This document shows positions 46,853 through 58,403 of a stretch of DNA of 64,000 nucleotides, piece by piece (positions within the stretch are counted from its first letter, which is position 1; every line of letters starts with the position of its first letter). The stretch covers positions 49,194,751 through 49,258,750 of the forward strand of contig CM075942.1 in NCBI GenBank assembly GCA_038030265.1, given 5' to 3'. The stretch comes from Corythucha ciliata. Lineage: Eukaryota > Arthropoda > Insecta > Hemiptera > Tingidae. Below the pieces are notes generated by a model. That model made no database searches. It was not told the origin of the DNA and saw only the letters and a program-made list of their open reading frames with translations. Both the position numbers and the translations under genes were made by a program.

Positions 46853-47507
46853 TCATACTTTTAATAGCTTGTTCAAATGACGTTTTATCTGATCATCCAA
46901 GCTGATATTCGCCTTTTTCTGCGTGAAAAACAAAAAAATATCTGATCAATAAATAAAGCTACGCGATGCATAAATGGGCTCTATACCTCCATGCGCTCAA
47001 TCATGCCGCTGATACGGTCCTCGTAGTTCGTTTTAATCAATTCCTCGCGATGCCCACCCATATAGCCGTCACGGCCGCTCACGTAATTACTGGCTGCTGA
47101 AGGATGAGGCGGCGACCATTCGGAAAACGATTTGTCGCCCTACAATTCACAAAAGATTGGTCGAAGAAATTCAGCCAACTTTTTTTTTCTTTTTTTTTTT
47201 AGAAAAACGTCATCTAACCTGAGGCCTCAGATAAATCTTTTGGGCTTTACTCGCGTTGAAAATTTCTACGACACTGTGATCATCCTCGTGGTCTCCCTCT
47301 CTGTTGAATTGGTTGTTTCTATAGTTCGCCTCGATGTCACCCGAGTTGCTGTGTATTTTCCATGGCGTGAATGAGTCAGGAGAAAATGATTTGACTGCCT
47401 GAAAGTTTAAAATAAAATAATTACAAGAAATTGTGGTAGCGAGAAAAAATTAATCAAATTACGATGGCCAAACAGCTCGCTAAAAGAACAGCGAAAACGG
47501 CTCGCAT
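46853..47507 (-). CDS. Predicted secreted protein, four exons, 147 aa
   Basis: Exons: 47507-47463 (MRAVFAVLLASCLAI), 47398-47219 (60 codons), 47139-46987 (51 codons) and 46918-46853 (21 codons, TGA). The introns are 64, 79 and 68 bases, all phase 0; the donors are GTAATT, GTTAGA and GTATAG and the acceptors CTTTCAG, ATTGTAG and CACGCAG. Exon 2 begins AVKSFSPDSF and holds DIEANYRNNQ then GDHEDDHSVVEIF, which resembles the DDHDVVVID core of member 3. Exon 3 starts GDKSFSEW and has a Gly/Arg-rich middle. The last exon (KKANISLDDQIKRHLNKLLK) looks like an amphipathic helix. It is divergently paired with the gene at 47727. No known domain. Confidence 0.75.
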
Positions 47508-47726
47508 TTTAATTAAACTGAAATCCACCCGTGGTGCTGGTCGGTCAGAGCACGACCAAGAGTCGTAAATTGAATAGTTTTGTTTCAAAAGGACGTAGAT
47601 ATTAAAAATTAAATAAAGTTGAAAAAAATTAACTTAACCAATTCGACGACAATAAATTTAACGGTGGAAATCAAATCTCGAAATATCCGCCGCATTAAAA
47701 TTGTCCAATAAAACGGTTTGAGTGCA
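47508..47726. promoter_or_regulatory. Shared 219-bp divergent promoter region
   Basis: Separates the start codons of the - strand gene (47507) and + strand gene (47727). AT-rich; no sharp TATA box in either direction, although AATAAAACGG (47706) faces the + gene. Both genes could be co-regulated. Confidence 0.5.
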
Positions 47727-48586
47727 ATGCGAACCTCCATCTCATGCTTTTTCGTCATTGGGATCATCGTGACAGTAAGACAATTTGCACTGCTTTTGTC
47801 TGTTGGTTTTTTTTATAATATCCACCGTTACTGAGCTCTTTTGCCGAATTAATTACACAGAGAGTTGGCTGCGAGAATCATGGAGCTCCAAAGGTTAGGG
47901 GCAGCACGAGCAAAGGAGTTGAGAAACCGAAGCAGGGCTCGTTTTCTCAAAAAATTACTGATGTCGCCATGGAGGTCGCTAAAGGGGTAATTAATAGCTA
48001 AAAATCTGATGAATTTTCAATTTAATTTCAATTTGAAACGTTTCAGAACACTAAACTAAGTTTGTTTGGCGATATTAACATAAATTTCGCGAATAATCTC
48101 GACATCCGAGGACCCAAATTTGGACCTAAAGATGCAGCCCGACTCATAAGTATTCTAAACCCATTTACCGCGATGAAAAAGGTGGCCGACTTCACGGTCA
48201 ACACCTACGATACAATGGTAACCAAACCCGTGAAAGCGACAATGGGCATAGCGGGACAGCTCTTCGACGCTGTTATGGGCAAACCCGAGAGAATGATACA
48301 CAATGGCACAGCAGAAATCACGAAGAATGCTCTTACCGGAGTTTTGGAAAAATCCTTTAGACAGAGATTGCCTTCTATGATCGCTGGCAATCCTACGCCG
48401 AATAAGAAAGCGAAGCAAAGTAAATCATTTTTTTTCTTTTAATGTTCCTTAAGTTTATAAAAATGAAGAATTTTAATTATGCAGTTTGAACTGTTTGAAT
48501 GAGTACTTCACCTCACATTTACAATTAATTCAGCTAGTTCTGGCCAAAACGCAAATACGGGGGCCACCAGTGTCCCTTTAAAATGA
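47727..48586 (+). CDS. Predicted secreted protein, four exons, about 199 aa
   Basis: Exon 1 (47727-47774) encodes MRTSISCFFVIGIIVT, donor GTAAGA. Exon 2 (47861-47986) follows TTACACAG and encodes RVGCENHGAPKVRGSTSKG and so on. Exon 3 starts at 48047 after GTTTCAG with NTKLSLFGDININFANNLD, followed by a long helical, Lys/Met/Ala-rich segment. I end exon 3 at 48419 (AAA|GTAAAT, phase 1) and join exon 4 (48534-48586) after TTAATTCAG, giving TSSGQNANTGATSVPLK. Without that last splice the frame stops at 48442 after four Phe from a T run, which is less likely. The FGDININFANN segment echoes IEFNFGNN of the gene at 29776. No known domain; this is the longest gene in the window. Confidence 0.7.
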
Positions 48587-49454
48587 TCAGACGTGAAAAT
48601 TTCATGCGCGGAGACTGCGGAGACGCGGAGAGCAACCCGAATGGTTTTCCCTTCCTTCAACACTAGAGCCTCCCAATTCTCTTAAAAAGTTTGGCATCAA
48701 TGGGTAGGAATCAATTCACAAAAACAAAATCGGTGAATTTTTGCAGCCGTGAGAGGTAGAATCGATACTATATCGGGCTATATTCCCCCTCTCGCACACT
48801 TGTCGTCCACTTTAGCCTTAAAAGAAAGTAGCGGTGAGATCATCCCGAAGAGAGCATACAGATTTTTCCCCATCCCGGTGAAAATAAATTTCACCACACA
48901 TTAAATCGTCAGTTTCAAGTGGTAGCAATGATGCCATATGACCTTTCCCGGACTACTAGGTAGTTTTAGAACCTGTAGCATGGTTCACAGTGGCACGATC
49001 ATAGGTTTTCGGGATCAAACTGCAAATGTTGTAGCCCAATAGACCGTTTCAGGGGCGAAATGTGATAATTATTCACAATTCGACTTCAAGAGCAGGGCTA
49101 AGAGAGATATGGGTTTCTAGGCCGAGTTCTTCGTCTCTGAGGCGTCATTTGTGCGTCAAATGTGATTTGATGTGATATATTGATTTCAAGACAAATCACT
49201 GCACTTATTCTCGCCATAGGCCGAAACAGGTGCGCGAAACCAGGACGGGGCAAGGGTGGGCAGCTGCCCGCTCAACTCGCTTTTGATCATGAAGATCCTC
49301 GTAACTGGCTAAACTTGGAAAGCGTCAATTTAATCCTTAAACAGGCCAAATTGTCTTGAAACACTGTACATTTTGACCTAATATTTTTGCCAATTTCCAA
49401 TAAACTGACCGTGTCAAAAAACCGTGTCTTTACGGAACATGGGGCATTGCCTAA
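48587..49454. other. Intergenic; nothing seen
   Basis: No exon or repeat boundary identified downstream of the gene at 47727. Confidence 0.4.
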
Positions 49455-49792
49455 GATGTTCGTGAAGGGTGCAGGGAGATCGGAAGTATTAAGTGAGAAC
49501 AGGATTTCTGTGCACCTTCACGAATATTATTGGCACGTATGCAACTGCATGCCCACAGAAGGTTATTCTGTCCCCACAGAAAGGGAGGACAGGATATTTT
49601 TTAGGGAGGAGAATATATCGTAGGCAAACGGCATTCAAACATACCATCCCTCCCCGTGAATGGCGACAATTTAATGAATCGCTGAGGGAAGGGGAGTCAA
49701 ATTGAACATTGCCTTGCCTACGATATTTTCTCCACGCTAAGATATTCCTGTTCTCACTTACTGCCGATCTCCCTGCACCCTTCACGAACATC
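49455..49792. mobile_element. 338-bp MITE with ~48-bp inverted ends
   Basis: GATGTTCGTGAAGGGTGCAG at the left is matched by its complement at the right. The following AGTGAGAACAGGA blocks and an inner CGTAGGCAA pair are also inverted. Target duplication unclear. Confidence 0.85.
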
Positions 49793-51729
49793 GTATAGGC
49801 ATCGGCCCATCTTCCGTAAAAACACGGGTTTTGGGCATTCTCGTGACATTTTCGTGTTAAACGTCTGTGTTAACATAAAATGTGAACATGTCGAAAGAAC
49901 GACATCGAAAGCCTGTAGAGGAAGTCGTTTGGGTACAGCGACTTTTTGTAAAACATACAAATTATGGAGGCCACGTGAATTTTTGGCAAAATTTCCTGGT
50001 TTCTGGCTGTTGACGATTATTCCAAGCAATAAAATGGCCTCCATCCTGAAGGAAATGTTCCGTATATAGTTTTTAAAAATGGCATCACTTTTTGCATTTG
50101 GTGTGATTTGCGGTGCGGACCCGAACTCAAGAAGTGTAAGAGCCTAACTACTGCAGTGTAAATGTAGAGGGCTGTAACCCGGTAACTGTTAGGAATATAA
50201 TTATTTTTGAACAGTTAATTTGTAGGAAATGTAATGCTCTCTGACGTTTTACGTTTTCAGATTGTGTCGTAAAATGTGTAGTTTTGAAGTTTACTAGTAA
50301 AACCTTTTAAAAATAGCGCATCTTAGCCCGCCCACCAGCCCAAAAGTTTCCATTAGAAAATTGGAGAGGAAAACTCGTGTGGAACATACGCACCTCGGAG
50401 CAACACCCTAAAATTTCATCAACTTTGGGACTGTTTTGAGTACCCCCAAAATGTTTACCTGACTGCTTCCATATATTGCATAAGAGAACTTCTTTCTTAT
50501 TTTAGGGATACTTCGAGGGCACATTGAGCTTCGTAAGTTGGTGCATGTGCTCACAAGGCATCGATTTTGAACGGGTGATGATTTTGAGCCTAAAAAATAT
50601 GAATTGACGGTTTTGTACCATGTTTCCCGAAAATCAAGATTATAATTTTTTTTTTCTTCAAATCGCGGGAAAAAACGCTACATTTTTTGCATCAGTTTTC
50701 ATGCTCGGAATCGGATACTAAAAGTATGCGATTCCGGAATCTAACGATAAGTGTGAAGGAGCGCCTAGACTGTATTTTTAGTATCCTCGATACAGGAATC
50801 GGATACCGGAATCTCAAGTGTGAAAACGGCCTCAGAATCTACGTTCATTCGCCTACAAGGTTAGCCCTCATCAGAACCTGACTGCTCGGGATGGCTGTGA
50901 AACATAATTACGGAACAATCAAATTTGATTCGATAAAAATGACAATTAAAATCGGCTTATGGACCTTGAACTTAAGCGATGGTTTACCTATCTTCGGAAA
51001 AAGGGGCCATCAATTCAACCCTCGTCACAACCACTAATTGAGTGGCCAAACAGATCATGGATGCTCTCAGTGATTTTACTGTTTTGGAACGTGAAATATT
51101 CACAAAACTGCAAAAATTCAGTGCTGAATAATCGTGAAATTGCCAGTACCACGAAATTGACAAGTATAGTAGTGGCCAAAGAGTTGACATTTCAACGACG
51201 ACTATAGCCACGAAATTACAAGTTTCGAGGCTAAATATTCGTAAAATACAAGTTTCTGGCTGAACAGTCGTGAAATTACATTTGTGCGACCATCAAAAGC
51301 CAAGAAATATTTGCACATGTTGTACTACTAAGTAGGGCGAACCAAAATTACTATATGGACATAAGGTCGCAAACGCTTCGTTTCACAGTTACTGAGAATT
51401 TTGTGGTTTTTAAGCCCAACCACCTCTTTCCCACAAAAAGTGGTTTTAACGGACAAACCGTTCAAGATGGAACAAAATGAATTAAATTTCTGAAAAGAGC
51501 GCAAAATTTCACATTAGAAAATCTGTAAATAACACGCCATAATTGTCTTTAAGTACGTCTAGTTATCCTTTGAAACAACGAAAAAGTGTGACTTGGAATT
51601 TTCGTGTTTCTTTCAGAGGAGAATTTTGCTCATTCCATAGTGGGACGGATATTGCTACGCTTCTGTAAAAACATGCCCATTTTGTAAGCTTTCAAATTAC
51701 TTAAAAACAATTTCAAATTGGCTGGATTT
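49793..51729. other. Intergenic with type 3 degenerate array
   Basis: From about 50960 to 51330 there are imperfect ~30-bp units like 'CGTGAAATTGCAAGTTTC'. A 27-base exon-like block at 50506-50532 is flanked by TATTTTAG and GTAAGT but has no partner exons. Confidence 0.4.
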
Positions 51730-52312
51730 TTACTGAGATATCACACTAAACGTTCGGGAAACCAGTGAAAACCGTCAAAATAAGCCTCATTGTGCCTACT
51801 AGGGGAACATTTTTTTCAGACATCACAATCACCCCATGTTACAAAGTAATGAACTAATAATGAAAAAACAATGGTCAATGTCAATGAACATCATCCCCTC
51901 CCCACCACTTCCATAAGCAAATAATTGTTTAAAATTATCTGATCAGTTTCGTACTAGCTCATCATCCGTCACCATTTCTCAGGCGTTTTCGAATGGCAAT
52001 TGCGTTTATACGCGTATGGTGTGAATTTTTACCAGAAAAAACAATTTTGAATTAAAATAATAAATTATGGAAGGCAAACTGTCAACCAATTCCGAACGAT
52101 TATTTCATAGTATGAGCGGAGTGGATGGGTGGGGGTGATCATGATCGGTATGAATCATTGATTTTTCTGAAATTATTTTGATCCATGAACCTCAATGAGG
52201 TGATTGTGATGTCTGAAAAAAATGTTCCCCGATGTTTTCCTAGTGGATGCAATGTGGCTTATTTCGACAATTTTCGCCGATTTCCCGATCCTTTAGTGTG
52301 ATATCTCAGTAA
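51730..52312. mobile_element. ~580-bp element with ~105-bp inverted ends
   Basis: Left arm from ACTGAGATATCACACTAAA to CAGACATCACAATCACC (51731-51835); right arm is its diverged complement, 52197-52311, ending TTTAGTGTGATATCTCAGTA. Non-coding. Confidence 0.85.
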
Positions 52313-52439
52313 ATATATTTTAGAGGGGAAAACAGCGACATTGCAAAGCAATCAATGTTCGTTTTTGACGTGATTATACTATAATTAAGTGTCTTTGAGT
52401 GACTAAGCAGATTAGTCAATCAATTCCACAGGGGAAAAG

Positions 52440-52780
52440 TCACGTCATATTGCAAAAATTGAGCCGGGTCACCGCGAAATTGCTATATTTAGAATTTAAA
52501 ATCTGCAAAAAATTGCCAATTTGGGGTTTAAATATTTGTGAAATTGCCGGTTTCCGGTCTTTATTTTCCCGACATTGCAAGTCTGACGAATCGCCTCATA
52601 ATGACAACATGATGAAGCTAAATATCTATGAAATTGGATGTTTCCCTGGTAGAATGTTCGTGAAATTGTAAGTTTTAGGACTTAACTACAGTGAAATCCC
52701 AAGTACCCAAAGCCTGACTAATATAGCCGCGAAATCGCAGTGCTCAAAATCGACGAAATTGCAAGTATTGGGTCTGAAGT
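52440..52780. repeat. Degenerate ~30-bp tandem array, type 3
   Basis: Imperfect units with 'GAAATTGCAAGT' and 'AATATTTGTGAAATTGC'. Similar to 50960-51330 and, more loosely, 46090-46340 (CTGTCAATTTCGTC units). Confidence 0.55.
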
Positions 52781-52790
52781 TGGTTACGTG

Positions 52791-53016
52791 AAACGATATA
52801 CCTATAAAAGAACAGGATTGCTCATCACTGCTAATAAAGAATAGCCATCAGTTAACTTCCCAAGTGGATGAGAGGGGTGTAGTTTCAAAATAAGTACTGG
52901 GTTGCCATAATTACACAAGGAGAGGGACAGGGTGATTGTTTACCCAGGGGCTGACCTGCCCCCTCCACGCCGCTCCAGTCAATTGTGAGCAATCCAGGTT
53001 TATACATATATCGTCG
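52791..53016. mobile_element. MITE copy 4 (228-bp family)
   Basis: AACGATATA start and TATATCGTCG end with the same interior as 22589-22816. GTTACGTG at 52783-52790 and GTTACGTC at 53017-53024 form an 8-bp target duplication with one mismatch. Confidence 0.85.
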
Positions 53017-53215
53017 GTTACGTCAGATTGCCTAGTTACGTCCCACACCCGTCTTCCCCTGTTCGGTGAGTTAAAATTTTTACGCCACTACTTTTCAGTG
53101 AGGTAAAGTTTTTACATCACTGGTGTGTATCTCTCGACTTCCTGCTGTGGTTTTTTGCCTGTAAACTCGAACTTTACACGCTGGACACGCGAAAACTAAT
53201 AAAGATTCGACGAAT

Positions 53216-53470
53216 AAAGAGTGCACAAAATGTTAAAGAGTCAACAATAAAGAGTCCATGAATAGAGAATATTCCACGAATAACGAATCCGTGAATAAAG
53301 AGACCATGAATAAAGAGCCCATGAATGAAGAGCTCATGAATAAAGAGTGCCCGAATAAAGAGTGCACAAATAATAAAGTGCGCGAATAAAGAGTGCACGA
53401 ATAAAATGACCACGCATAAAGGGTGCACGATAAAGAGTCCATAAATAAAAAATTCATGAATAAAGAGTCT
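53216..53470. repeat. Minisatellite, ~15-20-bp units
   Basis: About 14 variable units of the form GAATAAAGAGTGCAC/ATGAATAAAGAGCCC. The repeated 'FIHGLFIHG' open frames on the - strand are by-products. Confidence 0.9.
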
Positions 53471-53512
53471 ACGCACGATCCAGTCCGTATTAACTAGTCT
53501 ATGAACAAAGAC

Positions 53513-54230
53513 TAGGGATGAAACCGGTTCCGGTCTTTAGCCCGGACCGGACCGAATCCTCGGTCCCAGCAATTTCATTTCGGTCCGGTCTTTGTTCCGG
53601 GCTGTGAATAATTCCGGTCCGGTCCGAAAAAGACGGTCATTAATTGGCATATAGAGAAAAACAGAAAATTTTTATGTGGATTCGTTTCGTGCAGGAACTG
53701 CTTGCTTCTAATGTCTCGAGTATGTTTAAATAGAATGCCGTGACGTACACAACCATCAAAGGGCGGATCAGAGACCTTTTAAAGGGGAGGGGGTATCGAA
53801 AATCCTCCCACAGAATAACACCTACTTATATATATCCATATCCACCCTCCCCATACCAGTTTTCAGCGATGTGACTAGCTCTACTAGCCTATTAGGGGCA
53901 ATCCCGCTGTAACCCCACTTTTGGATTGGATGTAAACGTGCTGTAAATTTCTTACCTTGAAAAGTGAAGCATTTTGGGGTCGAATAGCCCACAAAATGCA
54001 TACAAAGAGCTTGTGAGCCAAGGATTATTACTTGTATATACTTCGTTTCGAATTATTACTTCATGAACGTTTTCCAGCGATATTTTATTCAAGACTCAAA
54101 ATAAAATCGGTCCTTTTCGGTCCGGTCCGGTCCAAGTCCTTTTTTTGGGTCCGGTCCGGTTCAGACATTGTTATTTTTCGGTCCGGTCCGGTTTTTTTCG
54201 AAAGACCGGACCGGACCGATTTCACCCCTA
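53513..54230. mobile_element. Non-autonomous hAT-type element (718 bp)
   Basis: Begins TAGGGATGAAACCGG and ends CCGATTTCACCCCTA, with many internal GGTCCGGTCC repeats near both ends. ACAAAGAC (53505-53512) and ATAAAGAC (54231-54238) form an 8-bp duplication with one mismatch. The TAGGG...CCCTA termini and 8-bp duplication fit hAT. Interior open frames are not transposase. Confidence 0.8.
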
Positions 54231-54238
54231 ATAAAGAC

Positions 54239-57100
54239 GCACCCGATCTAGAAAACTTACTATTAGTCTACAAAATTGGAAATTTATTTTCGAAAATTCG
54301 ATATTGAGGCCCATTGAACTGAAATTTGTACTGAAGAAATTGCAGCCTATACGATTTTCAAAAAAAAGTCCATCACTTACCACTTTTGATCAGGAATTCA
54401 CAATACTGCCACGATATGCAAACTGTACCATTCAAAGTATGACAATTTATATAGGAAAAGTTAATGTTATAACTTTATAGCTATTAGTGCATTTTTTATA
54501 GCTTCAAACCATTGATTTTTAAAGCCTAAAACAGGTAATATTTGTAGCACAAGGAATGGCTCTACGGCTGAATATCGGACTCAATGTCATCCACGGTATA
54601 CAAATATTTCAGTAACTGTCAATTTATACTTTAAAACTAGCTACCTACATGGCCTGCTGCCCCCTTAAATTCTAGGCATTTTGCCCTTATAAAAACTTAT
54701 TAAACAGATTTTTCCACAAAGAAAACGTACTTTCTTAGTCGAGAACTCCGTTCAATTTCGCCAACGGTTTCAATTGAACTAAAACTTCCTATACACCTTC
54801 ACAGCTACCCCCTCCCGCCCCCTTATTACTTCGTTACGTTTCCTGTGACCGTGTATATTTCCCGGCTGGGTGTAAGATAAGTTGCCCCAATGGAGAGCTG
54901 GACAAGTTTAAGCCCACCAAGCACCCCCTGCATACACCGCGCCGTTCGTGCCTTCGTGGCCACGGCTAGCCCGAGGCTTCGTGGAATTTCCATGCACTCT
55001 CTGTACACAAGTTTGTAGTAATTGTAAAATTTTCTGCTGTCCTTCACTATACACAATTTTCAGTACCCTAACCCCTTTCTCCTGGTTCTCTGCCCGTCAC
55101 TCACCGATTACCATGCACGGACGACACGTATTTTCACCGTCACCGGAGATTTATTTTTGTCTTGCCGCATGTTTCAACGGTATATCCAACAGTGGAAAAT
55201 ACGTCTTTTAAGAAGCTATGAATTGTTCTTTCCCAGTTTCCATGGGTAGGGGGGAGAAGAGAGGGGATGGTCTTAGTGGGAGGAACAAGAGTCTCCCACT
55301 CACTTTTGTGATTTATAAACTTTAATATTACGTTTCAAAACGAATTTTTTCTACCCTTCTCTCATAAATGAAAAATGAGGCGGCGCAGCAGTGAAATACT
55401 GCCGTTTCAAGGTTTAAATCTGAGATTACAATTAAAATTTCAATATTTTAGGTTTTCAAATACGGCCTGAGTTTTCATATTTGAATTATAAGTTTTAAAG
55501 TTAAATTTATTCACGTTACTTCCCCCTACTTTAACACTTTTAAAACGTTTTCAAGTGTTTCCAGGAAGTTCTAGTTTCCCTGCCACGACTATGATAATAA
55601 GTGAAATTGTTTTATGGAGTCTCTCCGTGGCGCACTCAGCGTTTCAATATACGACGTCACCATCCTTCTGTTTTGTATTGCGATCATTTCAACGAGAAGT
55701 GCAGCAAAAGCGTCCGTATAAAGCCGAAGTGGCATACTCAACTTATTCTTTTTATTAAAAATCAAAAACTTTGTTCATTTTGGCTTATAAAGTCGACTCT
55801 CAAACTCCCATCATCCTTTTACTTCCATACGATCGAAACTTTGGTTTTATATTAGTTTGCATTGTGCTGGATGATTGGGGTACAATTTTGTACAGGTAAT
55901 TCATCAGAATACAACTGGGTTTTTTATGGAAAATTAAAAAAACTCCTGGTGAAACATTCTCACGAATGAAATTCAGGTATATGGAATGCTCGCGATGTAC
56001 TTTAGAAAATTTGGGTCACCTTCGACCTTCTTTATATTTTGTTTCCCCTTTTTCTCTTAGGACTCCCCCCCCCCTCCACGCGAAGGCAGAGCCCTTCGAC
56101 CTGTTACTAACAAGACTGAGCAATCACACGACAACCCCCGCTTTTTCACTCATTCTTTTTGAAAAGAAAGAAGTCAATTCCATTTTTTTTTTTTTTTTTT
56201 CACAAGGAACGGGATAAAAAGTGGTAAATTCTTGCATATAGTGCGGGGGCGTTGTATTTCGTAATAAGCACAAAAAAAGGTCTGTGATTTGAAATCATTA
56301 AGGGTTATGGATTGACCTAATATAGTTTTCTCTGAGTGTTGTGTAAAGAGAAGAGCCAAAAGGAGGGGGGAAGCAGGTACGTGACCAACACTATAGCAAT
56401 TATAAACTACGGGGCCATAAACGTCACAGAGGGCTATGTTGTTGAGGGGGATGGGGTATATCGGTTTTTGTGCTCGAGTAATGGAATCTATTGTAAGGGT
56501 TATGGTGTATCGTGGGCGTGCAGTACACAGCGGCGGGCGGTGGGTCAGCTTTTACCTCTTTATGGGCCTCAATTAATCTGGTACGTGAGATTGTGTTATA
56601 GGTCTTTTGGGAGTTAGAAGCGAGCTGAGTGTGGGAAACTTGGGCCAATAATTCAATAAACTATAATAAAATGTGTGGAGGCGCTCGCTGCCCAGCAACC
56701 ATACTGCCTTTTCGGTACTACCACCACGAGAGACTGCGCTCTCGAGTGCTTGGAAGCCTTGAAAGCTCGGAAAAATTGATCATGTTGATGCCCCGAGACT
56801 TAAATTTCGTCATGTGTTGCCGTTTCGAGCCAAACCTCCTAGTCTCGCGTCTGGTTCACTGATGACAGTATTTGGGACGGACATTGGGATTTGCATTCAA
56901 ATCGTACAGGCAAATCTGAGGAATATTATCTGTTTCAGGCCTGATTAATAATTTAATTACCTAGTAATTTTATAAGGCAGAATAGTCAGTTCTTGTACTA
57001 TAAAATCAGTATCGCGAAAATAACTCACTATAGGTTGAATGAGTCGGAGAACAAAATTGAGACAGAATCGTATAGTGACCCTTTTACGCCTAGGAGTAAA
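54239..57100. other. Intergenic; nothing supported
   Basis: Low-complexity runs (poly-C at 56068, poly-T at 56182) and unsupported open frames only. Confidence 0.35.
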
Positions 57101-57159
57101 AAAAAATGCTATTGTTCTTATCTTCGTGAATTCAAGGGCTGAAATAGAGAAAAAGGAGC

Positions 57160-57720
57160 TTGTTCGCAGCTAAAATTGATAAAAATGCAATCATTCGCCA
57201 GAAAAAAATCGAGAAAACGTGCTAATTCCCCGTTGAAATTGAGAAAAGGTCAATTCGTGGTTCCTGAAAGAAAACTTTGTAACTAAAACTGAGAAAACGT
57301 GCCAAGTCGTGGCAAAAATTGAGGAAAACCCGCTAATTCACACAGTTTATGTTGGCCTTTGGTTTAATTTGAAAAAAAAAAAAACTCCAATGTGCGGTTT
57401 CGGGGACAAGCCCACGGCTAAAATTACGAAAAAGCTATCATTCGCAGCTAAAATTGAATATTCGTGCTTATACATTATGTATTATACTTTTATATTTTAC
57501 TTTCAAATTGAGAAAATGCGTTAATTCGTGGCTAACATTGAAGGAACGTGCGCTAATCCACTGCTAAAACTGAGAGAATGTACTAATGCACGGCAAAAAT
57601 TGAGACAAATTAACTGTAACTCACGCCTAAATATGAGGAACACCTTACACTTCTTCACCGTCAATATGGAAGAAAAACGCTAATCCGGAGCTTAAATTTG
57701 AAAAAAAAAAAGGCGTTAAT
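57160..57720. repeat. Degenerate ~30-bp tandem array, type 1
   Basis: Units around 'GCTAAAATTGAGAAAACGTGC'; continues more weakly at 58210-58380. Confidence 0.6.
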
Positions 57721-58403
57721 GAGGAAGTAACATAAAAAAAAAATCGCTGGAAACATTTTGTTTCGAAAGAAAATTACTAAATATGACCAGGAATTGAATA
57801 TTAGTGCGTAAATGATTGATTTCGATTTGTAGCGAAATAATAAAACTTTCCAATTTTTTTTGTTACCTTAAACGGCCGGTCTGTGACTCGTGATGTAGCT
57901 AAGGGGTTGTGACCCCTCCCAACCATCCGCATCAATGCTGTTATCATGTCTTACCCCTTCTTGTCCTTCCCATTTCTCTTGAGTCCTATTGTTTGATTCG
58001 TGGGAAGCTATTGTGAAGGTCATGCGAATGCTGTTATTACGTCATCAGTCTATCTAGCCTATTTCAAATGGGTCCCGCAACCCAATAGTTTTAAAAATTA
58101 ATAAAAAAAATATAGGGCCTGATTTTATTTGAACGGATCGTGTTTTCATGAGTTTTGGTAACTAAGCTATCACGACAGCATGATTTTGAAAAATGTGTTA
58201 CTTCCTCATTCACGGCTAAAATGCAGAAAAAACACTAGTTTGCTGCTCAAATCGAGAAAAGGGCCTTCTTCGCACCATAAATTGAGGGAAATGTTAATTA
58301 ACAGTACTAAAAAACTATTTCATGGCTAAAATTCAGAAAAAGCGCTAATTCGAAGCTGTAAGTGAAAAAGACCGCGCTCCGCGATAGCATGGGCAATTTG
58401 GTT

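Noticed and set aside
48155..48418. - strand frames of 61-87 codons
   Set aside because: Antisense shadow of exon 3 of the gene at 47727.
53216..53470. CRISPR-like spaced repeat array
   Set aside because: Unit lengths and spacers are irregular and the genome is eukaryotic; it is a minisatellite.
53174..53476. 100-codon - strand frame with repeated FIHGLFIHG
   Set aside because: It is the translation of a minisatellite; other frames of the same array are also open.
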